Shown here piece after piece: positions 8,499 through 18,279 of a stretch of DNA of 34,686 nucleotides. Each line of letters starts with the position of its first letter. The first letter of the stretch is position 1. Under the pieces are notes generated by a model. The model worked only from the letters and a program-made list of their open reading frames with translations. It was not told the DNA's origin and did no database searches. Made by a program: the position numbers and the translations under genes. This stretch comes from Alphaproteobacteria bacterium (GTDB taxonomy: Bacteria; Pseudomonadota; Alphaproteobacteria; GCA-2746255). The stretch spans positions 1 to 34,686 of the forward strand of contig JAJFGH010000098.1 of assembly GCA_021776275.1 (NCBI GenBank), given 5' to 3'.

Positions 8499-9698
8499 AT
8501 GGTCGATTTCACCCTTTCGCCGGAAATTCAGGATTTTCAAAAGCGCATCCGCGCCTTCGTGGCCGAGCGGGTCTTGCCACTCGAGGCGGACCCGAGCGCC
8601 TATGACGCCCATGAAAACATTGCGATCGAGCGGCTGGAAGGGTTGCGCGCCGAGGCAAAACGCGAGGGCCTATGGGCGCTGCAGATGCCGAAAGCGCGCG
8701 GCGGCCAGGGGCTTGGCGCCGTCGGCATGGCGGTCACCTACGAGGAAATGGGCCGTTCCATCTTCGGGCCGGTCGTCTTCAACGCTGCCGCTCCCGACGA
8801 CGGCAACATGCTGCTGCTGAACCGCATCGGCACGGATGCGCAGAAAGACCGCTGGCTGCAGCCAATCATCGATGGCGATGTCCGGTCCGCCTTTGTGATG
8901 ACGGAACCGATGCCGGGTTCGGGTTCGGATCCCGGCGCCATGCTTACGCGGGCGACAAAAAAAGGGTCCAAATGGCTTGTCCATGGCGAAAAATGGTTCA
9001 CGACGGGGGCGGAGACGGCCAAACATTTTCTTCTCGTGGCGCGCACCTCGGACGATCCGCGGCGCGGCCTTAGCGCCTTTCTCTTTCATGGCGATCGGCC
9101 GGGCTGGGAAATTACGCGCCGCATTCCGATCATGGGGCCGGAGGAACATGGCGGCCATTGCGCGCTGCGTTTCGACGGGCTCGAGATCGAGGACGCCGAC
9201 CGCCTGCTCGAGATCGGCGATGGCCTCAAGGTCACCCAGATCCGCCTCGGCACGGCGCGGCTCACCCAGTGCATGCGCTGGCTGGGCATGGCCAAGCGGG
9301 CCATGGAAATTGCCAGCGAGCACGTCCGCGAGCGCGAGAGTTTCGGGACGAAACTCGCCGATCACGAAGGGGTTCAGTGGATGATGGGCGAGGCGGCGAC
9401 GGAAATTTCCGTTGGCCGGCTGCTGACGTTGCACGCGGCCTGGAAGCTGGATCAGGGCGATTTTGCCCGCAAGGAAGTCGCGATGGCGAAGATCCAGGTG
9501 GCGGACACGCTGCACAAGGCTGTCGACACGGCACTGCAGCTTTGCGGGGCAAAGGGCTATTCCAAGGACACGCCCTTGGAGTGGATGTACCGCTACGCCC
9601 GTCAGGCGCGCCTCGTCGATGGCGCGTCCGAGGTCCACAAGATGGTTCTGGCCCGCTTTCTGTTGCAGGAAGGAGCGGCGTTCTGGTCGTGGGCGTGA
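8499..9698 (+). CDS. Acyl-CoA dehydrogenase, ACAD10/11- or LvaC-like
   Basis: AFVMTEP, KWFTTGA, RESFGTKLADHEGVQWM and CGAKGYSKDTPLEWMYRYARQARLVDGASEVHKMVLAR motifs. Start chosen at MVDFTL. Confidence 0.88.
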   Translation: MVDFTLSPEIQDFQKRIRAFVAERVLPLEADPSAYDAHENIAIERLEGLRAEAKREGLWALQMPKARGGQGLGAVGMAVTYEEMGRSIFGPVVFNAAAPDDGNMLLLNRIGTDAQKDRWLQPIIDGDVRSAFVMTEPMPGSGSDPGAMLTRATKKGSKWLVHGEKWFTTGAETAKHFLLVARTSDDPRRGLSAFLFHGDRPGWEITRRIPIMGPEEHGGHCALRFDGLEIEDADRLLEIGDGLKVTQIRLGTARLTQCMRWLGMAKRAMEIASEHVRERESFGTKLADHEGVQWMMGEAATEISVGRLLTLHAAWKLDQGDFARKEVAMAKIQVADTLHKAVDTALQLCGAKGYSKDTPLEWMYRYARQARLVDGASEVHKMVLARFLLQEGAAFWSWA

Positions 9699-10717
9699 GC
9701 GAGCCGGATCTTTGCCAGCGCCTCGAAAATTTTCTTGCCGATGGGGCTGGGGCCAGGGCCGCGAAATTGCTGGAATTGGCGCCGCTCGCCGGTGGGGCGG
9801 TGCAGGAAAACTGGCGCCTTGATGCCGAGCTTGCCGACGGGCCCTATCGGGGCAGGCAGGCCTGGGTATTGCGGGCGACGGCGCCGGCCGGCATTCCGAA
9901 CAGCCATTCGCGCGCCGAGGAATTCGCCCTTTTGGAAGTCGCGCGGGCAGAGGGCCTGGCGGTGCCGAAGCCGCTTTTCGTCTGCCGCGACCCGGCCGTG
10001 TTCGGACGCGATTTTTTTATCATGGAGCGGCTTGCAGGCGATGCCGCCGGTTACCGCCTGGTGCGCGACAAAGACCTCGATGGCGAGGCCCTTTTGCATC
10101 GCCTCGGCACCGAACTTGGGCGCATGCATCGCATTCGCCCGCCGCGGGCCGATCTCGGCTTTCTCGAGCTGCCGGAACCCACCCCCGCCCTTGAGGCGGT
10201 TCACCGGTTTCAGGCCCAAATCCAGGCGCATCCGGCGCCGCATCCGGCTTTCGAATGGGGCTTGCGCTGGCTTGCGGCGCACGCGCCGGAACCCCAGGCC
10301 CTCGTCCTTTGCCACCGTGACTTTCGCACCGGCAATTACCTGGTTGCCGAGGGGAAATTGGTGGGGCTTCTCGATTGGGAATTCGCGAATTGGAGCGATC
10401 CGATGGAGGATGTGGGCTGGTTTTGCGCGAAATGCTGGCGTTTCGGGAATGCCCGGGAGGCGGGTGGCATCGGGACAAGGGATGCCTTCTACCGGGCCTA
10501 TGAGGCGGCGTCGGGCCTTCGCATTCAGCCCGCATCGGTCCATTATTGGGAGGCAATGGCCCATCTGCGCTGGGGGATGATTGCGGTTCAGCAAAGTGAC
10601 CGGCATCTAGGCGGTAAGTTGCCGTCGCTGGAATTGGCGCTGACAGGGCGGCTGGTCGCGGAAATGGAGCTTGAATTGCTGGCCCTGATCGATCGGGCGG
10701 AAGGGGAGCGCGGCTGA
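9695..10717 (+). CDS. APH-family phosphotransferase (acyl-CoA hydroxyl kinase, LvaA-like)
   Basis: FIMERLAGDAAGYR, LCHRDFRTGNYLV and GLLDWEFANWSDPMEDVGWF. GTG start overlaps the acyl-CoA dehydrogenase stop (GTGA). ORF-track extension to 9158 lies inside the upstream gene. Confidence 0.85.
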   Translation: MSEPDLCQRLENFLADGAGARAAKLLELAPLAGGAVQENWRLDAELADGPYRGRQAWVLRATAPAGIPNSHSRAEEFALLEVARAEGLAVPKPLFVCRDPAVFGRDFFIMERLAGDAAGYRLVRDKDLDGEALLHRLGTELGRMHRIRPPRADLGFLELPEPTPALEAVHRFQAQIQAHPAPHPAFEWGLRWLAAHAPEPQALVLCHRDFRTGNYLVAEGKLVGLLDWEFANWSDPMEDVGWFCAKCWRFGNAREAGGIGTRDAFYRAYEAASGLRIQPASVHYWEAMAHLRWGMIAVQQSDRHLGGKLPSLELALTGRLVAEMELELLALIDRAEGERG

Positions 10718-11121
10718 TGCAGGATCGCCCGACGGCGCCGGAACTGCTGGAAGCGGCGCTCGCCGCCTATGTCCGCGATCTGTTGCCGGAAATCCCCGGC
10801 GAGAAGCGCTACATGGCGCTGATGGTGGCCAACGCGCTGGCGATCGTCGGGCGCGATCTGGCGCAGGGCGAGGCGTTGCTTCAAAAAGAAATAAAGCGTC
10901 TTCAAGAACTTCTGACACTTCCTTCATCTGAAATCAAAAATTCGGATTCGCTCAAAGCAGAGGCCGAAACCCTCAACCGCCAATTGGTGGCGCAGATCCG
11001 TACCGGCGCCTTCGACGAACCGGGCGCGGCGCGGGACTTGCAGGCGCATCTCGTCGCCACCACGGCTGAGAAGCTTGCCACCAGCAATCCAAAAGCGTTG
11101 CGGGGCAAAGAGGGGGCATAG
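10717..11121 (+). CDS. DUF6285-like small protein (LvaB-like partner of the phosphotransferase)
   Basis: MQDRPTAPELLEAALAAYVRDLLPEIPGEKRYMALMVANALAIVGRDL; shares one base with the upstream stop codon. Confidence 0.75.
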   Translation: MQDRPTAPELLEAALAAYVRDLLPEIPGEKRYMALMVANALAIVGRDLAQGEALLQKEIKRLQELLTLPSSEIKNSDSLKAEAETLNRQLVAQIRTGAFDEPGAARDLQAHLVATTAEKLATSNPKALRGKEGA

Positions 11122-11185
11122 GCAAAAGGCTGGAATTGACGGCCCATCGCCCTAGAATGACAAAAAACAATCGGGAGGAAACGCC

Positions 11186-12322
11186 ATGCCGAACGCCAAT
11201 CATCAGATTGCTCTCGTTCAAAATCCGGCCGGCAAGTTCAGCGGCAGCGATTTCAAGCTCAAGAAAACGCCCATTCCGAAGCCGAAGAAGGGGCAATTTC
11301 TCGTCCGCAACCTTTACCTTTCCCTCGATCCGGCGAACCGCCTTTGGGCGTCCCCCTATGCCAGCTACACGCCGCCGGTCGGCCTTGGCGAGGTGATGCG
11401 TGGCTTCACGGTCAGCGAAGTCATCGAATCGAAGCATCCGAAATTCAAAGCCGGCGACATCGTCCAGGGCATGGATGGCTGGCAGGAATATGCCATCTCG
11501 GACGGCGTCAATTACAACGAGGAAGGCAAGGTCGACACCTGGAACATGAAGGCCGTCGTCAAGGCCGGGCTCCCCATCTCGGCAGGGCTTAGCGTTCTCG
11601 GCACGACCGGGCTGGCGGCCTATGTGGGGCTTCTCACAACCTGTCATCCAAAGCGCGGCGAAACGGTGCTGGTTTCCGGTGCCGCCGGCGCGACCGGCTC
11701 GATTGCAGGCCAGCTCGCAAAAATCAAGGGCTGCCGGGCCGTCGGCATCGCCGGTTCCGACGAAAAATGCAAAATTCTTCGCAAGGAATTCGGTTTCGAT
11801 GCGGCGATCAATTACAAGACCCAGGACCTCGACAAAGCCATCGCCAAGACCTGCCCGAAAGGCGTCGATATCTATTTCGACAATGTCGGCGGCGATATGC
11901 TGAACATCGCGCTAACCCATATCAACGATCACGCGCGCGTCTCCATCTGCGGCGCAATTTCCCAATACACGACCTTGGAAAAAGGCATCCAGGGCCCATC
12001 GAATTACGGCTATCTATTGTTCAAGCGGGCGCGCATGGAAGGCTTCATCGTTCTCGATCATTACATCAAGGACCGGGACAAAATGGTGGCGGATATGATC
12101 CGCTGGATCAAGGCGGGGAAAATCCATTACCGCGACGAGATCGTGAACGGTCTGGCAAAAGCGCCGAAGGTCATCAACCGTCTCTATGATGGGCGCAACA
12201 TGGGCAAGCTCACCGTCAAGATCGGCGAAGAGCCGGCGGCGCCCGTCAAACCAAAAAGAAAAGCCGCGAAGAAGTCCGCCAAGAAACCGAAGCGCAAGGC
12301 CGCCAAAGCGAAACGCCGCTAA
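11186..12322 (+). CDS. NADP-dependent MDR oxidoreductase (prostaglandin reductase/CurA-like) with Lys/Ala-rich C-terminal tail
   Basis: LGTTGLAAYVGLL, VLVSGAAGATGSIAGQLAKIKG and DIYFDNVGGDMLN motifs. Tail is PAAPVKPKRKAAKKSAKKPKRKAAKAKRR. Confidence 0.9.
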   Translation: MPNANHQIALVQNPAGKFSGSDFKLKKTPIPKPKKGQFLVRNLYLSLDPANRLWASPYASYTPPVGLGEVMRGFTVSEVIESKHPKFKAGDIVQGMDGWQEYAISDGVNYNEEGKVDTWNMKAVVKAGLPISAGLSVLGTTGLAAYVGLLTTCHPKRGETVLVSGAAGATGSIAGQLAKIKGCRAVGIAGSDEKCKILRKEFGFDAAINYKTQDLDKAIAKTCPKGVDIYFDNVGGDMLNIALTHINDHARVSICGAISQYTTLEKGIQGPSNYGYLLFKRARMEGFIVLDHYIKDRDKMVADMIRWIKAGKIHYRDEIVNGLAKAPKVINRLYDGRNMGKLTVKIGEEPAAPVKPKRKAAKKSAKKPKRKAAKAKRR

Positions 12323-12340
12323 GGCGCTGGCTGTCGAATG

Positions 12341-12374
12341 CTGGCCGGGGAGGGATACCTCCCCGGCCAGTTTT
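12341..12374 (+). terminator. Rho-independent terminator after the MDR oxidoreductase
   Basis: CTGGCCGGGGAGG-gata-CCTCCCCGGCCAG-TTTT: perfect 13-nt arms. Confidence 0.88.
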
Positions 12375-12375
12375 C

Positions 12376-12849
12376 TTATTTGATCTCGTAAACGTGGTAG
12401 GCGACGCCGTTCTGGATGCGCCGGCCGACGGCCATCGCAAGCGTGTGGTTGAGCCAGTTGTATTTCTTCGAACCGGTCTCAAAGCGCATGCTGGAGCGGA
12501 AATACATCGTCGAGGGGTCGATATCCACGTCGTCCTCGAACTGCATGAACTTCTCCATGGCTTCCGGGGTGCCGTGGATATAGCCGTGATAGTAAAGGTA
12601 GATCAGCTCGCCATCGTCGGTCTGAAGTTGGGTGCGCACATCGATGACGAGGGTGCCGTCGTCGAGAATGCGGAGCCAGTCGGCGCCAAGGTGAAGCGCC
12701 TTGCCTTTCATTTTCGGCCCTTCGAATTCGCCCCGGGTCACCTCGACAATCATTCGGTGGCCGGCTTCGGGCGTCGTGCCGATGTCATAGACGTCGCCGC
12801 CCAAATAGAGCTTGATATCGAAAAGCAGTTCGCTTTGTAGTTCAGACAT
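12376..12849 (-). CDS. DUF3237-family protein
   Basis: LGGDVYDIGTTPEAGHRMIVEVTRGEFEGPKMKGKALHLGADWLRILDDGTLVIDVRTQLQTDDGELIYLYYHG. ATG start preceded by GGGAGGA. Confidence 0.8.
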   Translation of the reverse strand: MSELQSELLFDIKLYLGGDVYDIGTTPEAGHRMIVEVTRGEFEGPKMKGKALHLGADWLRILDDGTLVIDVRTQLQTDDGELIYLYYHGYIHGTPEAMEKFMQFEDDVDIDPSTMYFRSSMRFETGSKKYNWLNHTLAMAVGRRIQNGVAYHVYEIK

Positions 12850-12894
12850 CAAAAGTCCTCCCTGCCAGCACTTCCCGTGCTTTTATTATTTTTC

Positions 12895-14595
<1,701 letters not shown>

Positions 14596-14597
14596 TC

Positions 14598-15563
14598 CTA
14601 TTTCTCCATCCGGATTTCGGCCAGAAGATCTTGTGCCGCTGAATATGGATTCGTTTTGTGAGCCAGCATCTGGCTGACCAGTGCCGAGACTTTTCCGTCC
14701 CGGTGTTTTTCAAATTCGTCGCGCAGAATTTCCTCTGCCGTTTTCAACATGCGCCGTTCGGCGATACGTTTTCGGCGCGCATCAAGTTCGTCGGACGATT
14801 CGAGGGCTTTTCGGTGCTGGCCGATTGCCTCGACAAGTTCAGCGATGCCCTCCAGCTTCAAGGCGCTTGTGGCGATGACCGGGACCCGCCAGTTGGAATT
14901 TCCCGAAAAGTTTAGGCCCAGGGTCATCATGCCCTTCAGATCGACAATCGTCTTGTTTGAGTCCGGCCGGTCGCATTTGCTGACGACGTGGATGTCGGCG
15001 ATTTCCAGTATGCCGGCCTTGATCGCCTGAATGTCGTCGCCAAGGCCGGGGGCGGAGACGACGATCGTCGTATGGGCCGCCTGCACGATGTCCACCTCGT
15101 CCTGGCCGACGCCGACTGTCTCGATCAGGATCAGATCGAAGCCGGCGGCGTCCAGAACGTCCACCGCGTCGAGTGTGGCCCGTGCCAGGCCGCCGAGGGA
15201 GCCGCGCGTCGCCATGCTGCGGATAAAGATTCCCTTGTCCCCGGCCAGTTCGTTCATGCGAATGCGGTCTCCCAGAATGGCACCGCCGGAGAAGGGGCTG
15301 GATGGGTCGATGGCGACGACGGCAACTTTTCGTCCCGTCGTACGGATCGTTGCGGTCAGCTTGCCCATCAGGGTGGATTTACCGCTGCCTGGTACGCCGG
15401 TGATGCCGACGATGTGGGCGCGCCCCGTGCGCCGATAAATTTCGGCAAGGGCAGGGCGGCATTCTTCCTGGCCGGATTCGGCGCGCGTAATCATGCGCGC
15501 GATGGCGCCAATGTCTCCAGCGGCAACGCGGTCGACCAACTCAAGCGACGGAACGTTTCTCAC
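14598..15563 (-). CDS. MeaB/ArgK-type G-protein chaperone of the mutase (MeaH-like)
   Basis: ITGVPGSGKSTLMGKL (P-loop), VVAIDPSSPFSGGAILGDRIRM, ILIETVGVGQDEVDI and KCDRPDSN. Directly downstream in the mutase locus. Confidence 0.93.
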   Translation of the reverse strand: MRNVPSLELVDRVAAGDIGAIARMITRAESGQEECRPALAEIYRRTGRAHIVGITGVPGSGKSTLMGKLTATIRTTGRKVAVVAIDPSSPFSGGAILGDRIRMNELAGDKGIFIRSMATRGSLGGLARATLDAVDVLDAAGFDLILIETVGVGQDEVDIVQAAHTTIVVSAPGLGDDIQAIKAGILEIADIHVVSKCDRPDSNKTIVDLKGMMTLGLNFSGNSNWRVPVIATSALKLEGIAELVEAIGQHRKALESSDELDARRKRIAERRMLKTAEEILRDEFEKHRDGKVSALVSQMLAHKTNPYSAAQDLLAEIRMEK

Positions 15564-15568
15564 TTTGT

Positions 15569-17002
15569 TTATGCTTCCTCTGTTTTTTTGATCATTTCCT
15601 GGAATACTTTCCGATCGTCAATGACACGCCGTGCCTTGAAATCCGTTCGGGGAATGCTGTTCAAGGCAACAATTTCCACTTTCGTGCGTACGCCAAGGAC
15701 GCGTTGCAAATTCTCCGCCACTTTGTTCTGGAAAGCGGTCGTGGCATCGGCGCCCTTTGCATGGGTTTCGGCTTCCGCTTCCACCCGAACAAGCAGCTCG
15801 TCCATGGTGCCGTCGCGGGTGATGACGATGCGGTGCTCTCCGCCATAGCCGTCGATCTTGTTCAAAACGGCGTCGATTTCGCTTGGATAGATGTTTTCCC
15901 CGCGAACCGTGAACTGGTCGTCGATGCGTCCGAAGATTCCGTTTGGAAGATGCGGATAGGTGCGGCCGCAGGGCGCGGGGCCATCGTAGCGCCATTCCGT
16001 CAGATCGCCGGAAAGCAGCCGGATCATCGGCTGCGAGGTGCGCTCAAGATGCGTATAGACGGGCGTTCCTTTCTGGCCATAGGGAACGCGGTGGAAATTC
16101 GCCGGGTCGCAGACTTCGGTATAGACGATGTCCTGCCACAGCAGCATGCCTTCCGGCGTTCCTTCCGAGCCGGCGCAATTCATCCAGGGCGACATTTCCG
16201 CCATGGAACCGGAATCGTAGACCTGGGCGTTGTAAAAATCCTTGATCTTGTCGCGCACGCCAGGGATCGAAGCGCCCGGTTCGCCCGAGAAGAACAGGCA
16301 TTTGAGGCCGAATTCCCGTGGGTCCAAACCTTCGTTAATGGCGGTTTCGGCCAAATGAATGGCGAAGGAGGGGGTGCCGTAAAACGCCGCCGGTTTCATC
16401 TGGCTTAGCCATTGGGCGGCGCGGGCGCTCATGCCCGGTGCGCCGGCGCCAAAGGGAAAAGCCTTGGCGCGCAACCGTTCGGCGCCGATCAACGCGCCCC
16501 AGGAGCCAAGGTAGAGGCTGAAAATTGCCGCGACAAAGATCATGTCGCCCGGGCGCATGCCCATGCCGTACATGATGCGCGCATGGGCGTTGGCGATGGC
16601 GTCCCAATCGTTGCGGCCGATGGCAAAAACGGTTGGCGTGCCGGTCGTGCCGGAGGTGCCATGGATGTGGTGCACGTCACTTTCCGGAATGCACAAATAA
16701 TCGCCGAAACGCGGTACGCGCGTCTGTGCTTCGCGCAAATCCTGCTTCGTGATGACCGGAACTTTTTCTTCGAAATCCTCGAGGGATTTCAGGTGGTCGG
16801 GATGGAAGCCGGCTTCGTCCCATTTCCGTTTGTAGAAGGGGGACTTTTCATAGGCATATTTCGTGACGTCCTTGAGACGCTCGAGAATGGCCCGGTCCCG
16901 CTCGCCCGGGTCCATCGTCTCCCGCTTTGGAAACCAATAGGGGGAAGCGGCGTCCGGCAGGTAATTGGGGTCAAATTTTGGCGGAAATGACCAACTTTCC
17001 AT
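15569..17002 (-). CDS. Phenylacetate-CoA ligase-family acyl-CoA ligase, predicted 2-hydroxyisobutyrate-CoA ligase
   Basis: TSGTTGTPTVFAIG P-loop, YDSGSMAEMSPWMNCAG, RLLSGDLTEW and RIDDQFTVRGENIYPSEID. Lies between the mutase subunit genes. Confidence 0.85.
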   Translation of the reverse strand: MESWSFPPKFDPNYLPDAASPYWFPKRETMDPGERDRAILERLKDVTKYAYEKSPFYKRKWDEAGFHPDHLKSLEDFEEKVPVITKQDLREAQTRVPRFGDYLCIPESDVHHIHGTSGTTGTPTVFAIGRNDWDAIANAHARIMYGMGMRPGDMIFVAAIFSLYLGSWGALIGAERLRAKAFPFGAGAPGMSARAAQWLSQMKPAAFYGTPSFAIHLAETAINEGLDPREFGLKCLFFSGEPGASIPGVRDKIKDFYNAQVYDSGSMAEMSPWMNCAGSEGTPEGMLLWQDIVYTEVCDPANFHRVPYGQKGTPVYTHLERTSQPMIRLLSGDLTEWRYDGPAPCGRTYPHLPNGIFGRIDDQFTVRGENIYPSEIDAVLNKIDGYGGEHRIVITRDGTMDELLVRVEAEAETHAKGADATTAFQNKVAENLQRVLGVRTKVEIVALNSIPRTDFKARRVIDDRKVFQEMIKKTEEA

Positions 17003-17051
17003 GGTGGCTTCTCCTCCCGTTTATTTTTTTACTTTTATGTTTTTTTTGTGA

Positions 17052-17468
17052 TTAGCGCGGGCCGCGTTCCGTAACGAGGCGCTGCATCGAGTCGATGATA
17101 TTTTGCGGCGGCGTGTCCTGAAGCATCACTTCTTTGACGCCGAGCTTTTTCAGATCGTCCACTTCGTCGTCCGGGATGACGCCGCCGCCGGTGACGATGA
17201 TGTCCTCGGCCTCGCTCTCTTTCAGCAATTCCAGGATGCGCGGAAAGACGGTCATGTGCGCGCCCGACAGGATGCTCACGCCGATAATGTCCACGTCTTC
17301 CTGAATGGCGGCGCGGACGACTTCTTCCGGCGTGCGGTGCAGGCCCGTATAAATGACATCCATTCCGGCGTCGCGAAGGGCGCGGGCCACAACTTTCACA
17401 CCCCGGTCGTGACCGTCCAGTCCGACCTTCGCAATCAAGATGCGGATGATGCCCGAATTCTTACTCAT
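17052..17468 (-). CDS. hcmB: B12-binding small subunit of acyl-CoA mutase, predicted HcmB
   Basis: Cobalamin-binding KVGLDGHDRG (DxHxxG), SILSGAHM and VTGGGVIPDDEVDDLKKLGVKEVMLQDTPPQ. Confidence 0.88.
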   Translation of the reverse strand: MSKNSGIIRILIAKVGLDGHDRGVKVVARALRDAGMDVIYTGLHRTPEEVVRAAIQEDVDIIGVSILSGAHMTVFPRILELLKESEAEDIIVTGGGVIPDDEVDDLKKLGVKEVMLQDTPPQNIIDSMQRLVTERGPR

Positions 17469-17503
17469 AATCGAAACTCCCTAACTTTCTAATGCGTTCT
17501 TCT

Positions 17504-18187
17504 TCAAAGACCGGCAGCGTCGCTGACAGGAATGTCGGCTAACAAGACATGCTGCAAAGACTTGGAAGCGCTTTCCACATGCCCGCTGGCAACCGCTTCC
17601 GCTTTTCCCGCGTCGCCCTCGGCGATGGCATCTAGAATGGCATCATGTTCCATCCAGACGTTTTCTCCATAGCCTTCGATGCGAAGCACGGCGCTCATAA
17701 CACGCCGCAGGTGGTTTAGGTAGAGGCTCATTGTTTCGGCAATGATCACATTGCCGGAAAGTTCGTAGATCAGCCGGTGGAATTCCATGTCGGCAGCGAT
17801 CAACTTCGCAACCGAGCCGTTCGCGAGCGCTTTTTTGCCCTGGGCAACGACCCGTTTGCCATGGGCAATGTCGTGGGGCGTTGCGCTTGTAGCGGCCAGG
17901 CGGGCGGCAAGCCGGTCGAGGGCGCAGCGAAACTCATAGAGCGAACGGACAAAATCTTCCTCAAGAGGGGAGACCATCAACCCCCGCCGGCCGGATTTGC
18001 AGACGAAGCCCTGGCTTTTCAAAAGCATGAGCGCCTGGCCGACCGGTTGGCGGGAGACGTTCAGCTTCTCGGCAATGCCCTCCTGGGCCAGGCGTTCGCC
18101 GGGGGCCAGACGGCCATCGCAGATGGCGTCCAAAATGGTGCCATAAACCTGCTCCATCATGCGGGGCTGGACGTGAAGTTTATGCAC
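17504..18187 (-). CDS. GntR-family (FCD subfamily) transcriptional regulator
   Basis: wHTH: ILDAICDGRLAPGERLAQEGIAEKLNVSRQPVGQALMLLKSQGFV, followed by an all-alpha effector domain typical of FCD. Confidence 0.9.
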   Translation of the reverse strand: MHKLHVQPRMMEQVYGTILDAICDGRLAPGERLAQEGIAEKLNVSRQPVGQALMLLKSQGFVCKSGRRGLMVSPLEEDFVRSLYEFRCALDRLAARLAATSATPHDIAHGKRVVAQGKKALANGSVAKLIAADMEFHRLIYELSGNVIIAETMSLYLNHLRRVMSAVLRIEGYGENVWMEHDAILDAIAEGDAGKAEAVASGHVESASKSLQHVLLADIPVSDAAGL

Positions 18188-18202
18188 GAAAACGCTCCTA
18201 TT

Positions 18203-18230
18203 TACGGAATACGGTATGCAATAATCCGTA
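18203..18230. promoter_or_regulatory. Candidate GntR/FCD operator upstream of the regulator gene
   Basis: TACGGA-ATACGGTATGCAATAA-TCCGTA. Core ATACGGTAT (18209-18217) matches the core upstream of the ThDP enzyme; outer TACGGA/TCCGTA form an inverted repeat. Confidence 0.65.
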
Positions 18231-18279
18231 TTTGGAAAAGACGCAAGCGCTGTTTGTGAAATAGTCCTTTTTCAATGGG

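Noticed and set aside
9158-9694. N-terminal extension of the phosphotransferase ORF
   Set aside because: It overlaps the acyl-CoA dehydrogenase out of frame; the kinase fold starts at the GTG at 9695.
17012-17050. T-rich stretch between the CoA ligase and hcmB-like genes, considered as terminator
   Set aside because: No convincing GC-rich hairpin next to it; it may just be an A-rich leader on the minus strand.
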